This document shows positions 27,549 to 35,977 of a stretch of DNA of 41,815 bases, piece by piece. Made by a program: the position numbers and the translations under genes. Source of the stretch: Actinomycetota bacterium (GTDB taxonomy: Bacteria; Actinomycetota; Acidimicrobiia; Acidimicrobiales; Ilumatobacteraceae); the NCBI GenBank assembly GCA_005787785.1, contig SXZT01000038.1:1-41815 (forward strand). The letters are read 5' to 3'. Each line of letters starts with the position of its first letter. The first letter of the stretch is position 1. Below the pieces are notes generated by a model. The model saw only the letters and a list, made by a program, of their open reading frames with translations, did not search any database and was not told the origin of the DNA.

Positions 27549-28232
27549 TCAACTCGCGAGGAGGTTCGAAACCTCCGCGTCGTCGAGTCGGGCAAAGGCG
27601 CGTCGCGAGCCGTTGCGTCGCAACACGGCGACCTCGAAATCGTCGGCGACAAGCGATCTGTCAGGTCCGGCGAGTGCACTATTTGCGAGCTTGACCGCCG
27701 ACGCCAGATTCGGGACGGAATCAACGAGTTCGGGTGCCAGGCGGGCGGCGATCGCATCGGCATCGCCACCGAGAACTGAATACCGCTTCTCATCGAGAAC
27801 GGTTCCATCGTAGAGAATGTGAAAAAGTTGATCGGAAGAGGCGTCGACACCGATTTCGGCCACGAGGATCTCGACTTCGAGCGGTTTCATTTCGTGGGTG
27901 AAAATCTGGCCGAGAATCTGCGCGTACTGGTTTGCGAGGCCGCGTGCATCGACATCGGCGCGAGAATATTGGTAGCCCTTCAGATCGGCTGATCGGACCC
28001 CTGCTACTCGCAACTGATCGAACTCGTTGTATTTTCCGACACCGGCGAAAGCGATGCGGTCGTAGATTTCGCTGACCTTACGCAGGGTGTTCGACGGGTT
28101 TTCGGCGATGATCGCGATGCCTTCGGTGTACTGCACCGCAACGAGAGCCCGACCACGGGCAATTCCCTTGCGCGCATAGTCGGCGCGATCCTTCATCACC
28201 TGTTCGGGGGCTACGTAGAAAGGGGTGCTCAT
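27549..28232 (-). CDS. prcA: 20S proteasome alpha subunit
   Basis: MSTPFYVAPEQVMKDRADYARKGIARGRALVAVQYTEGIAIIAENPSNTLRKVSEIYDRIAFAGVGKYNEFDQLRVAGVRSADLKGYQYSRADV. Confidence 0.97.
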   Translation of the reverse strand: MSTPFYVAPEQVMKDRADYARKGIARGRALVAVQYTEGIAIIAENPSNTLRKVSEIYDRIAFAGVGKYNEFDQLRVAGVRSADLKGYQYSRADVDARGLANQYAQILGQIFTHEMKPLEVEILVAEIGVDASSDQLFHILYDGTVLDEKRYSVLGGDADAIAARLAPELVDSVPNLASAVKLANSALAGPDRSLVADDFEVAVLRRNGSRRAFARLDDAEVSNLLAS

Positions 28233-29032
28233 CGGGTTTCGCCTCCGTTGCGCGCGCGCTGTTCCACGAGGATTTCATCCACCATCCCGGCCAGACGGGC
28301 ATCCTCGACGCGCGACCAACCCGTCGAAGTGATGGACGCTGTGACCGGATAGATGCCACGCAACGCGTCGGGGCCGCCCGTGGCCGAATCCGCATCAGCT
28401 GCCTCCCACAATGCGCGCACGGCGAGGCGAATCGCGTCATCCTCCGTGAGAGACGACCTCCACCCGACCTTCACAACCGTGCCCGCATGAAGGCTGCCCG
28501 AGCCCGTTGCCACGAACTCTTTCTCCTCATAACGACCGCCGGTCGGGTCGTAGTCCCAGAGCCGGCCTGTACCGAAGGCAACGTCGTAGCCAGCGAAAAT
28601 CGGGACCACGACCATGCCCTGCATCGCCGCAGGCAAATTGCCCCGAACGAGCATGGACAGTTGGTTCGCCTTGCCTTCGAGCGAGAGCATCTGGCCCTCT
28701 ACTTTTTCGTAATGCTCAAGTTGCAATTGAAAGAGCTTGATCATTTCCATGGCAGGACCGGCCGCACCCGCTATCGCGACGCCGCTGAATCGATCCGCTT
28801 CAACAACTTTTTCCATTGTCCGGTGCGATATGAGATTTCCTGATGTCGCCCTTCGGTCGCCGGCCATGACGACCCCGCCCGAGAAACGCAACGCAACGCA
28901 CGTCGTTGCGTGCGGGATCGAAACGTACCCCGACACATCGGCAGTTGCGAAGGGTTCGGGCCCCGTGCGACGGAGAAGTTCGAGGAAGCTGGCCCCCGGG
29001 TTGTCGTCGGGAGCGAAAAAAGGCATCGACAT
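28229..29032 (-). CDS. prcB: 20S proteasome beta subunit with propeptide
   Basis: SIPHATTCVALRFSGGVVMAGDRRATSGNLISHRTMEKVVEAD; catalytic Thr predicted at HA|TTCVAL. Confidence 0.97.
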   Translation of the reverse strand: MSMPFFAPDDNPGASFLELLRRTGPEPFATADVSGYVSIPHATTCVALRFSGGVVMAGDRRATSGNLISHRTMEKVVEADRFSGVAIAGAAGPAMEMIKLFQLQLEHYEKVEGQMLSLEGKANQLSMLVRGNLPAAMQGMVVVPIFAGYDVAFGTGRLWDYDPTGGRYEEKEFVATGSGSLHAGTVVKVGWRSSLTEDDAIRLAVRALWEAADADSATGGPDALRGIYPVTASITSTGWSRVEDARLAGMVDEILVEQRARNGGETR

Positions 29033-29037
29033 CGTGC

Positions 29038-29241
29038 CTATTCCCCACCCTTTTGCACGTAGCTCTTCACGAAGTCCTCCGCATTCGATTCGAGCACCTC
29101 GTCGATTTCGTCGAGGAGGTCGTCGAGTTCCGCCTTCAACTTCTCGCTGCGCTCGGTGTCGGCAGCGGGTGAGGCCGAATCTGAAACGGCCGCATCATCG
29201 GTGCCGCGCTCGGTACGTTGTTTTTGGATGCGCTCGGCCAT
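29038..29241 (-). CDS. pup: Prokaryotic ubiquitin-like protein Pup (67 aa, C-terminus GGE)
   Basis: MAERIQKQRTER...KLKAELDDLLDEIDEVLESNAEDFVKSYVQKGGE*; codons read directly at 29038-29060 (rc). Confidence 0.96.
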   Translation of the reverse strand: MAERIQKQRTERGTDDAAVSDSASPAADTERSEKLKAELDDLLDEIDEVLESNAEDFVKSYVQKGGE

Positions 29242-29269
29242 TCGCCCACCGTAGCCAAGTTTCCGCGCC

Positions 29270-30808
29270 TCAGTACATCCCGGGATCGACGAAGCCCGAA
29301 GTCTCGCTGGCCCCCGCACCCAGCATGTCGATCAGGTTCCGGGGCGACGTGGCGGACTCGATGAGTGAGCCGACGATGGCACGGGTGCCACGCAGCGGCT
29401 CCATCATCGGGACTCGGCGCAACGGCTCGTCGCCTATGTCAAAGACGAGGCTGTCCCAATTCGCCGCAACGACATCGTTCGGCCATTTCTGCAGGCACTT
29501 GCCGCGGAAGAACGCTCGCGTCGTAGCGGGCGGTTCCGTTACGGCCGTGGAAACCGCGTCGTCCGACCACATCGTCTCGAGACCGACACGACGGGCGAGA
29601 CATCGCTCGGGACGCATGTCGTGGTACTGAAGGTCCACCGCCTTCAACTTGGCGTGTCCGGCTGACAGATTGTGCCGGGAGGCCAATCCGTCGACCAGTC
29701 GTTTCTTGGCGACCCAATCGACGATGTGCGCGACGGAATCCGGGGCGTGTTCGAGACCTTCGAGCACGTCCTTCCAGCGCGACAGAATCAACTCCCCCTC
29801 CCCGGCACCACCTGCATCGTCAACGCAAGCCAGACCGTATTGCTGGGCGTATTTTTGAGCACATTCGAGCAGGAGAAACTGCATCTCGAGCGCCGTGAGA
29901 CGCTGTCCGTCTATCCGTTCGACAGTCGTTTTGAGTGTCGGGTCGTGACTGACAGCCGCGATTCCGTGCAAAGGGTTGGAGAGTTGCAAGTTGTGGGGAA
30001 GGACGTCGTCTTCGATCATGGCGAGGACAATCGCCGTGGTGCCCACTTTCAGAAACGTCGCCACTTCGCTCATGTTCGCGTCGCCGACGATCACGTGAAG
30101 GCGCCGATAGAGATTTGGGTTGCAGTGTGGCTCGTCTCTCGTATTGACGATCGGACGCTTGAGCGTGGTCTCGAGTCCTATCTCTTCTTCAAAAAAGTCG
30201 GCCCGTTGCGTGAGTTGGTATGCGACGGCGGTCGAACTCCTGCCAGGTTGCTCGCATCCGACTTTGCCGGCACCTGTGAACACCTGTCGCGTCACGAAGT
30301 GCGACGTGATCAGCGCAGCCAGACGACCGAAGGGAAGGTTCCGGTCGACTAGGTAGTTTTCATGGCAACCGTACGAGTTTCCCTTGCCGTCGGAGTTGTT
30401 CTTGTAGAGAACGATTTCGTGACTCGGGGGCAACTTCTCGTTTGCTGAGGCCACGCTGCGTCGAATTACCTCTTCGGCAGCCCTGTCGAAAAGGACGACT
30501 TGTGAAGCACTCGTACACTCGGGCGTCGAGACTTCGGGATGTGCGTGATCGACGTAATAACGGGCACCATTGGTGAGAACGCTGTTGACGAGATGGGTCT
30601 CGACCTCCGGCGGAAAAGCGTCATCGAGGACGAGACCGCGCGCGTCGAGACCCGGATTTTCATCTGCGAAATCCCATCCGATCAGTTGGGGAAAGTTCCC
30701 GGCGTAGGCATTCACGAGAACCGACGAGGCCACGACGGGATTGGCATCGAAGCCACGTGTGATGATCCCGTATTCGGTTTCTATCCCGCAGACCTTGTGA
30801 ATTGCCAT
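29270..30808 (-). CDS. dop: Pup deamidase/depupylase
   Basis: [36 protein letters not shown]...YYVDHAHPEVSTPECTSASQVVLFDRAAE...[23 protein letters not shown]; start ATG 30808. Confidence 0.96.
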   Translation of the reverse strand: MAIHKVCGIETEYGIITRGFDANPVVASSVLVNAYAGNFPQLIGWDFADENPGLDARGLVLDDAFPPEVETHLVNSVLTNGARYYVDHAHPEVSTPECTSASQVVLFDRAAEEVIRRSVASANEKLPPSHEIVLYKNNSDGKGNSYGCHENYLVDRNLPFGRLAALITSHFVTRQVFTGAGKVGCEQPGRSSTAVAYQLTQRADFFEEEIGLETTLKRPIVNTRDEPHCNPNLYRRLHVIVGDANMSEVATFLKVGTTAIVLAMIEDDVLPHNLQLSNPLHGIAAVSHDPTLKTTVERIDGQRLTALEMQFLLLECAQKYAQQYGLACVDDAGGAGEGELILSRWKDVLEGLEHAPDSVAHIVDWVAKKRLVDGLASRHNLSAGHAKLKAVDLQYHDMRPERCLARRVGLETMWSDDAVSTAVTEPPATTRAFFRGKCLQKWPNDVVAANWDSLVFDIGDEPLRRVPMMEPLRGTRAIVGSLIESATSPRNLIDMLGAGASETSGFVDPGMY

Positions 30809-30827
30809 CCTGTCGCGTCTCCGTCGG

Positions 30828-32513
30828 CTACAGGTACTGACCGGTGGCGGTGCGCTCGATGGCCTTGCCACCACGCGAAGCCGCATCACCGACGTGCTCG
30901 TCGACCAGGGTGCGGATGAACACGATGCGCTCGCCCTTCTTACCCGAGATACGCGCCCAATCGTCGGGGTTCGTGGTATTCGGGAGGTCTTCGTGTTCCT
31001 TGAACTCTTGGCGCACCGACCGGACAAGATCGTCGAGACGGATGCCCTTGTCTCCCCCGGCGATGACACGCTTGATGGCCAGTTTCTTGGCGCGACGGAC
31101 AATGTTCTCGATCATTGCTCCGGACGAAAAGTCACGGAAATGGAGGACTTCCTTGTCGCCGTTTTGATACGTCACTTCGAGGAAACGATTTGCCTTGTCG
31201 TCGCTGTACATCGCATCCACTGCCGCGTTTATCATCGCCCGTACGGCGGCCTCGGTGTCGAGGCCGGGTTCGGCTGGCGCAATGGGTAGGTCGGCGGTGA
31301 GGTAGCGCGAGAAGATCTGTGTCGCTGCGGCCTTGTCGGGGCGCTCGATTTTGATCTTCACGTCAAGACGTCCGGGTCGAAGGATCGCGGGGTCGATGAG
31401 ATCCTCGCGGTTGGTCGCTCCGATGACTATGACGTTTCGCAAGCCCTCGACGCCGTCTATTTCTGCGAGCAACTGAGGCACGATCGTCGACTCCATGTCG
31501 CTGCTGATGCCGCTTCCACGTGTGCGGAACATCGAGTCCATCTCGTCAAAAAAAACGATGACCGGCCAGCCCTCCTCGCTCTTTTCTCGTGCGCGCTGGA
31601 AGATGAGGCGGATCTGTCGCTCGGTTTCGCCGACGTACTTGTTGAGAAGTTCGGGGCCCTTGACATTGATGAAGTAACTGCGGCCCTTCGCGTCGCCCTG
31701 CGTGGCGGCCACTTTTTTGGCAAGGCTGTTGGCGACAGCCTTTGCAATGAGGGTTTTCCCGCAACCCGGGGGTCCATACAGCAAGACGCCCTTCGGCGCA
31801 GGCAGCCGGTGCTCGGCAAAGAGGTCGCCGTAAAGGAAGGGCAATTCGACAGCATCGGCGATCAGTTCAATCTGGGAATCGAGGCCGCCGATGTCGCCGT
31901 AGTCAATGTCGGGTACCTCTTCGAGCAAGAGGTCCTCCACATCGGGCTGCGGAAGCTTCTCGAGGAGAAGCGCCGAACGCGGATCGAGGCGCAGAAGGTC
32001 ACCCGAACGCAAGTGCACACCGCGCAAGGCATCGGCGAGTTCGCAGATTCGTTCGTCATCCCCACGCACCGTGACGACGGCTCGCACACCGTCTTCGCAG
32101 ACTTCCTTCAGCGAGACGACCTCACCAGAGCCCTCGGGAATCCGAGCCAGAACGACATTGAGACTCTCGTTCAACACCACCTCGGCGCCACGGGCAATGG
32201 TCTCGAAGTCGATGTCAGGGTGGAGATGCACACGCATCTTGCGTCCGCTCGTGAGAATGTCAACCGTTTCGTCGTCGTTCTTGCCGACGATGACCCCGTA
32301 TGCCGACGGCGGCTGCGACAATTTGTCGACTTCTTCGCGCAGTTGGGCGATGTGCTCTCGCGCCTCACGAAGGGTGTAGGACAACTTCTCGTTCTGGGCG
32401 TTCTTGTGCGCAAGTTGGCTCTTTGCCTCGAGCAGTTGAGCCTCGAGTCGCGCCGATCGACCATCGCCGCGTTCGGTTTCCTCGTTCTGCCCGTCCCCTT
32501 GACCAGCAGACAT
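30828..32513 (-). CDS. mpa: Proteasome-associated AAA ATPase (Mpa/ARC)
   Basis: Coiled-coil N-terminus, OB region, [24 protein letters not shown] Walker [17 protein letters not shown] Walker B, C-terminal ..ATGQYL* proteasome-docking motif. Confidence 0.96.
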   Translation of the reverse strand: MSAGQGDGQNEETERGDGRSARLEAQLLEAKSQLAHKNAQNEKLSYTLREAREHIAQLREEVDKLSQPPSAYGVIVGKNDDETVDILTSGRKMRVHLHPDIDFETIARGAEVVLNESLNVVLARIPEGSGEVVSLKEVCEDGVRAVVTVRGDDERICELADALRGVHLRSGDLLRLDPRSALLLEKLPQPDVEDLLLEEVPDIDYGDIGGLDSQIELIADAVELPFLYGDLFAEHRLPAPKGVLLYGPPGCGKTLIAKAVANSLAKKVAATQGDAKGRSYFINVKGPELLNKYVGETERQIRLIFQRAREKSEEGWPVIVFFDEMDSMFRTRGSGISSDMESTIVPQLLAEIDGVEGLRNVIVIGATNREDLIDPAILRPGRLDVKIKIERPDKAAATQIFSRYLTADLPIAPAEPGLDTEAAVRAMINAAVDAMYSDDKANRFLEVTYQNGDKEVLHFRDFSSGAMIENIVRRAKKLAIKRVIAGGDKGIRLDDLVRSVRQEFKEHEDLPNTTNPDDWARISGKKGERIVFIRTLVDEHVGDAASRGGKAIERTATGQYL

Positions 32514-32708
32514 TCCGCACCTCCGACCTTTCGAAGACCTCCCTTTCTCTATCATCTCCCGCGGGCGTTCACGCGACCGCGCGGGCAAACGAAGGGCGAC
32601 CCCCACCAGGATGTTGCGTCCTGCAAGATGTCATGGGACAAAAGGTGACCACGACGGCCACGGCGTGTAGAGTTTGGGCGCACGTCGGAGCGATAGAAGG
32701 AGCAGTCA

Positions 32709-32954
32709 ATGAAGGTCTGGATCGATCAGGATCTGTGCACAGGCGATGGCCTCTGCGAGGAGATCGCACCGGATGTCTTCACGCTTCTCGACGACGGTCT
32801 GGCCTACGTAAAGGAAGGCAGCAAGATATTCGCCACTGCCAAGGGCAACCCCCAGGGTGCGGAGGGCCTCGCCAATTTTGCCGACAGCATGATCGATGCA
32901 GTCGTCGAATCGGCCGAGGAATGCCCCGGCGAGTGCATTTTCATCGAACCGTGA
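32709..32954 (+). CDS. Small ferredoxin (Fer4-like, probably 3Fe-4S type)
   Basis: MKVWIDQDLCTGDGLCEEIAPDVFTLLDDGLAYV...ESAEECPGECIFIEP; AAGGAG ribosome-binding site upstream. Confidence 0.88.
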   Translation: MKVWIDQDLCTGDGLCEEIAPDVFTLLDDGLAYVKEGSKIFATAKGNPQGAEGLANFADSMIDAVVESAEECPGECIFIEP

Positions 32955-32960
32955 CCGCCA

Positions 32961-32976
32961 GGCCCTGAATCGGGCC
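32961..32976. terminator. Possible bidirectional hairpin between convergent ferredoxin and trmI genes
   Basis: GGCCC-tgaatc-GGGCC perfect 5-bp GC stem within the 29-bp convergent spacer; no U tract. Confidence 0.4.
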
Positions 32977-32983
32977 GAGTGAC

Positions 32984-33778
32984 TCAGGATTTGTCGATGA
33001 GTCGCGCCGCCGTGAGAAATCCGGTGTGCGCGACCATTCTGTGATCGGGCCTCACGGCCTGTCCTTCAATGTGCCAAGTCCGGTGCAGAACTTCGAGCGT
33101 GCGTTGACTCGCCCACTCATCGCCGAGGGCCGTCCGCACTTGCATTGCCTGGGTAATGGAGGGCGTGTAAGCCACGAAGACTCCCCCACGACGCAATGCC
33201 CCGACAGCGTGGTCTACGACGAGCCACGGCTCGGGTAGGTCAAGAACGATGCGTTCGTAATCTTCGCCATCGATTCCGTCGTAGCAATTGCGAATGTGCA
33301 CGTCATACGAGCGCAGAGAAGATTCCCCCAGGAAGGACCCCACGTTGGCCTTTGCACGGTTGGCGAAGTCTTCGCGCAACTCGTACCCGGTGATCGTTGC
33401 TCCGGCGCGCAGCATCGCCATCGAAAGGGCACCCGAGCCAACACCGGATTCGAAAACCCGCACACCAGGCCGAATGTCGGCGATCATGAGGATCGTTGCG
33501 AGATCCTTCGGATAAATGACCTGTGCGCCTCGGGGCATCTCGATGACGAAGTCCTCCAGAGTCGGGCGAAGAACCACGTAACGCGCACCCTTGGTCGAAA
33601 TGACCTCCGTTCCGTCCGGGCAACCGACGACTGCGTCATGCGGGACAAATCCAGCGTGGCTGTGAAATTCACCGCCAGCGACGAGATCGATCAGATATCG
33701 GCGATCCTTCCTGTCGATGAACATAACTTTCTCGCCCAGTCCGAAGGTATCCGCATGTCCGGTTGCGTTCATGGTCAT
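32984..33778 (-). CDS. trmI: tRNA (adenine-58-N1)-methyltransferase TrmI family
   Basis: PRGAQVIYPKDLATILMIADIRPGVRVFESGVGSGALSMAMLRAGATITGYELREDFANRAKANV...DLPEPWLVVDHAVGALRRGGVFVAYTPSITQ. Confidence 0.93.
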   Translation of the reverse strand: MTMNATGHADTFGLGEKVMFIDRKDRRYLIDLVAGGEFHSHAGFVPHDAVVGCPDGTEVISTKGARYVVLRPTLEDFVIEMPRGAQVIYPKDLATILMIADIRPGVRVFESGVGSGALSMAMLRAGATITGYELREDFANRAKANVGSFLGESSLRSYDVHIRNCYDGIDGEDYERIVLDLPEPWLVVDHAVGALRRGGVFVAYTPSITQAMQVRTALGDEWASQRTLEVLHRTWHIEGQAVRPDHRMVAHTGFLTAARLIDKS

Positions 33779-33996
33779 CGCGATTCGACGTCGATGACGG
33801 CCCGTCGAGTTGTCGTTCTCACGACACGCGGACGAGGGTTGCCGAAGAAGCGTCGCGAGAGGCGGCCCAGCAGAATTGTCTTGGCGATGGTCGTGGATCG
33901 ACGTGCCAGCGACGAGATGACGCGACGGCGTAACGGGGTACGACCGATAACGAGCCCCGCGACTAACGAGATCCGACGGACGTTTTTCGACGCCAC
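33775..33996 (-). CDS. Small basic hypothetical protein
   Basis: GTG start 33996 gives (V)ASKNVRRISLVAGLVIGRTPLRRRVISSLARRS...; 4-bp overlap with trmI start; alternative start ATG 34065. Confidence 0.5.
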   Translation of the reverse strand: MASKNVRRISLVAGLVIGRTPLRRRVISSLARRSTTIAKTILLGRLSRRFFGNPRPRVVRTTTRRAVIDVESR

Positions 33997-33997
33997 T

Positions 33998-34210
33998 TCA
34001 ACGCCTGAATTCGACGCGGGTGGCGCGCCGCGAGCCTCGACGCCGGCCAAAGAGATACGAAGCAATCATCAAAACAACCGCGGCGGCACCGGCGACGGCC
34101 ACGATCGTCTGTTTCTTGTTCTCAACTCGCCCTTGAATGTCGTCCTGCAGACTCTTGAACCTGCGCTCGAGGTCTTCCCTCGAGATTTTCCCCTCACCGC
34201 TTTGTTCCAT
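33998..34210 (-). CDS. Small single-TM hypothetical membrane protein
   Basis: MEQSGEGKISREDLERRFKSLQDDIQGRVENKKQTIVAVAGAAAVVLMIASYLFGRRRGSRRA. Confidence 0.65.
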   Translation of the reverse strand: MEQSGEGKISREDLERRFKSLQDDIQGRVENKKQTIVAVAGAAAVVLMIASYLFGRRRGSRRATRVEFRR

Positions 34211-34222
34211 TGTCCCTCCAAC

Positions 34223-34525
34223 CTAAAGACGCGGCCGGCGCACCTGCAACAGCGCTACCCCGACCACCACTACCGCAAACACGGTGCCGAAAACGTAGGG
34301 AACGAAGGACCATGCCCCGTCAAACACGTCAGCCGTCATATCTTGGACAAGACGCAACAAACCGAGTGCAAAAAGAACCATGCCGAGTGAAACGAGAGTC
34401 ATTGAAACGACTCCCCAGACAATCCAACGGCCTGCGCCCCGCAGAGGTTCGACGGTCTCTTGGCGCGCGTAGGCGACGACCAGGTCGACGATCTCTGCGT
34501 CGCGCGCTCGGGACTTGGAGGCCAT
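34223..34525 (-). CDS. Small two-TM hypothetical membrane protein (holin-III/Phage_holin-like topology)
   Basis: WIVWGVVSMTLVSLGMVLFALGLLRLVQDM...VPYVFGTVFAVVVVGVALLQVRR. Confidence 0.65.
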   Translation of the reverse strand: MASKSRARDAEIVDLVVAYARQETVEPLRGAGRWIVWGVVSMTLVSLGMVLFALGLLRLVQDMTADVFDGAWSFVPYVFGTVFAVVVVGVALLQVRRPRL

Positions 34526-34564
34526 GGTTCAAGTGTCGCAGCGAACCGCCTGTTTTGCACCCCC

Positions 34565-35977
34565 TCAGCCGGCGCCTAGGAGGCGCACCTGTTGTGCGGT
34601 GGGCCCCGTGGGGTATGTGGACACGGCCCGCGCAAGGGCGTCCCAAAGCGGCCTGTAGTTCCCCTGGTCCGCCCACCCCGCACCGTTCAGGAAGAGAGCA
34701 AAGATGACCTCGTCCGTCGCATTCACGGGCAGGACCCCTCCGAGGGTCTTGACGTTCAAAAGTGTGCCCGATTTTCCGAGCAACTTGCCCGCCGCGGTCG
34801 AATCCGTCAGTACGTCTTTCAAGGTGCCGGTGCGTCCAGCCACAGCGAGACCCTTTTTCAGGCTTCCGCCGACGGGACTACGTCCGAGAAGTTCGACAAG
34901 GCTGGCACAGGTCATCCGATTTGTACGTGAAAGACCGGAACCATCCTTCACGATCACACCCGTGATTGCCCACTGCCGGAGCAAATCCCGAATGACGGCA
35001 AGACCTCCGCCGGTCGTGGGCTGCAGCGAACGCGAGAGACCAATGTGTCGAACCAAGATTTCAGCGGTGTTGTTGTCGCTATTGGTGAGCATTTCCTCGA
35101 TGATTGCCGCGACAGGTGCCGACGAAATTTCCGCAATGGTCGTGCCAAGCGGAGCAGTCTTTGTTTCGCGCGGATCACCGACGACGCTGATTCCCCGAGC
35201 GCGCAGTAGTCGAGTGAACTCCGCTGCCGCTGCCGTAGCCGGGTTGTCCGGCTTCAGGCGCTCGCCGACCACTGCTCCGTCGTTCACCATGAGAGCTCCA
35301 AGCGGCCCCGCCTCGGTTCCCCTGATTCCCGATGACCAATCGTCGACGTAGCGGTCGTCATCGAGATACGACTCGTCACCAAGAACGCTGCCGTTGATGG
35401 ATGTCACACCGGCTGCCTTCACCTTGTCGACGAGGTCGTCGAGAAGAGTCGGAGAGGTTGTCGGATAACGCTCGGTGGCGAGGAACTCGCGGCTGACGAG
35501 CAACGGGTCACCGCCTCCGACGAGAAACAGGTCCCCTTTCACCGTACCTTTGTCGACCTGCCCCACGACACGCGTTGTGAATCGTGTTTCTGCGGGCAGT
35601 ACTTCGAGCGCGACAGCCGCCGTTGCAATCTTCAGGTTGCTTGCAGGTACGAGTTCCTTGTCGGAAGACTTCGCCATGACGAGGCGTCCGCCCGCATCGA
35701 CGCGAATACAGGACGCCGACGGCATCTTCTCCAGAATCGGTAAAAGTTCGTTGCGAAGGTTGCGAGTGGCGAAGTCGGCAGCCAACGTACCGGCGGCACG
35801 CCGCACGCTGAGGATGGGCGACACGATGTATGGAACCGGCTTTGCGTTGCGGCCCTCGGTGCGCGTTGCAAGCGAGTGTCCCGAATACCAAAGAACTGCG
35901 AGAGGAGCCGCGCCGATGGCTCCGATGATCGCAACGACCAATCCTGGCCGGCGGGCGCGACGGCTTTTCTTCGTCAT
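34565..35977 (-). CDS. dacB: D-alanyl-D-alanine carboxypeptidase/endopeptidase, PBP4 family
   Basis: LVPASNLKIATAAVALEVL (SxxK), TNSDNNTAEILVRHIG (SxN), VAGRTGTLKDVL (KTG-like). Confidence 0.92.
   Translation of the reverse strand: MTKKSRRARRPGLVVAIIGAIGAAPLAVLWYSGHSLATRTEGRNAKPVPYIVSPILSVRRAAGTLAADFATRNLRNELLPILEKMPSASCIRVDAGGRLVMAKSSDKELVPASNLKIATAAVALEVLPAETRFTTRVVGQVDKGTVKGDLFLVGGGDPLLVSREFLATERYPTTSPTLLDDLVDKVKAAGVTSINGSVLGDESYLDDDRYVDDWSSGIRGTEAGPLGALMVNDGAVVGERLKPDNPATAAAAEFTRLLRARGISVVGDPRETKTAPLGTTIAEISSAPVAAIIEEMLTNSDNNTAEILVRHIGLSRSLQPTTGGGLAVIRDLLRQWAITGVIVKDGSGLSRTNRMTCASLVELLGRSPVGGSLKKGLAVAGRTGTLKDVLTDSTAAGKLLGKSGTLLNVKTLGGVLPVNATDEVIFALFLNGAGWADQGNYRPLWDALARAVSTYPTGPTAQQVRLLGAG

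Noticed and set aside
30809-31102. N-terminal extension of the dop ORF
   Set aside because: Sequence before MAIHKVCGIETEYG is low-complexity and overlaps the mpa 3' end; ATG 30808 matches Dop start.
31809-32648. 279 aa plus-strand ORF over mpa
   Set aside because: Antisense shadow ORF; mpa is unambiguous.
33296-34390. 364 aa plus-strand ORF over trmI and the small membrane genes
   Set aside because: Antisense to the well-supported TrmI; product has no domain-like features.
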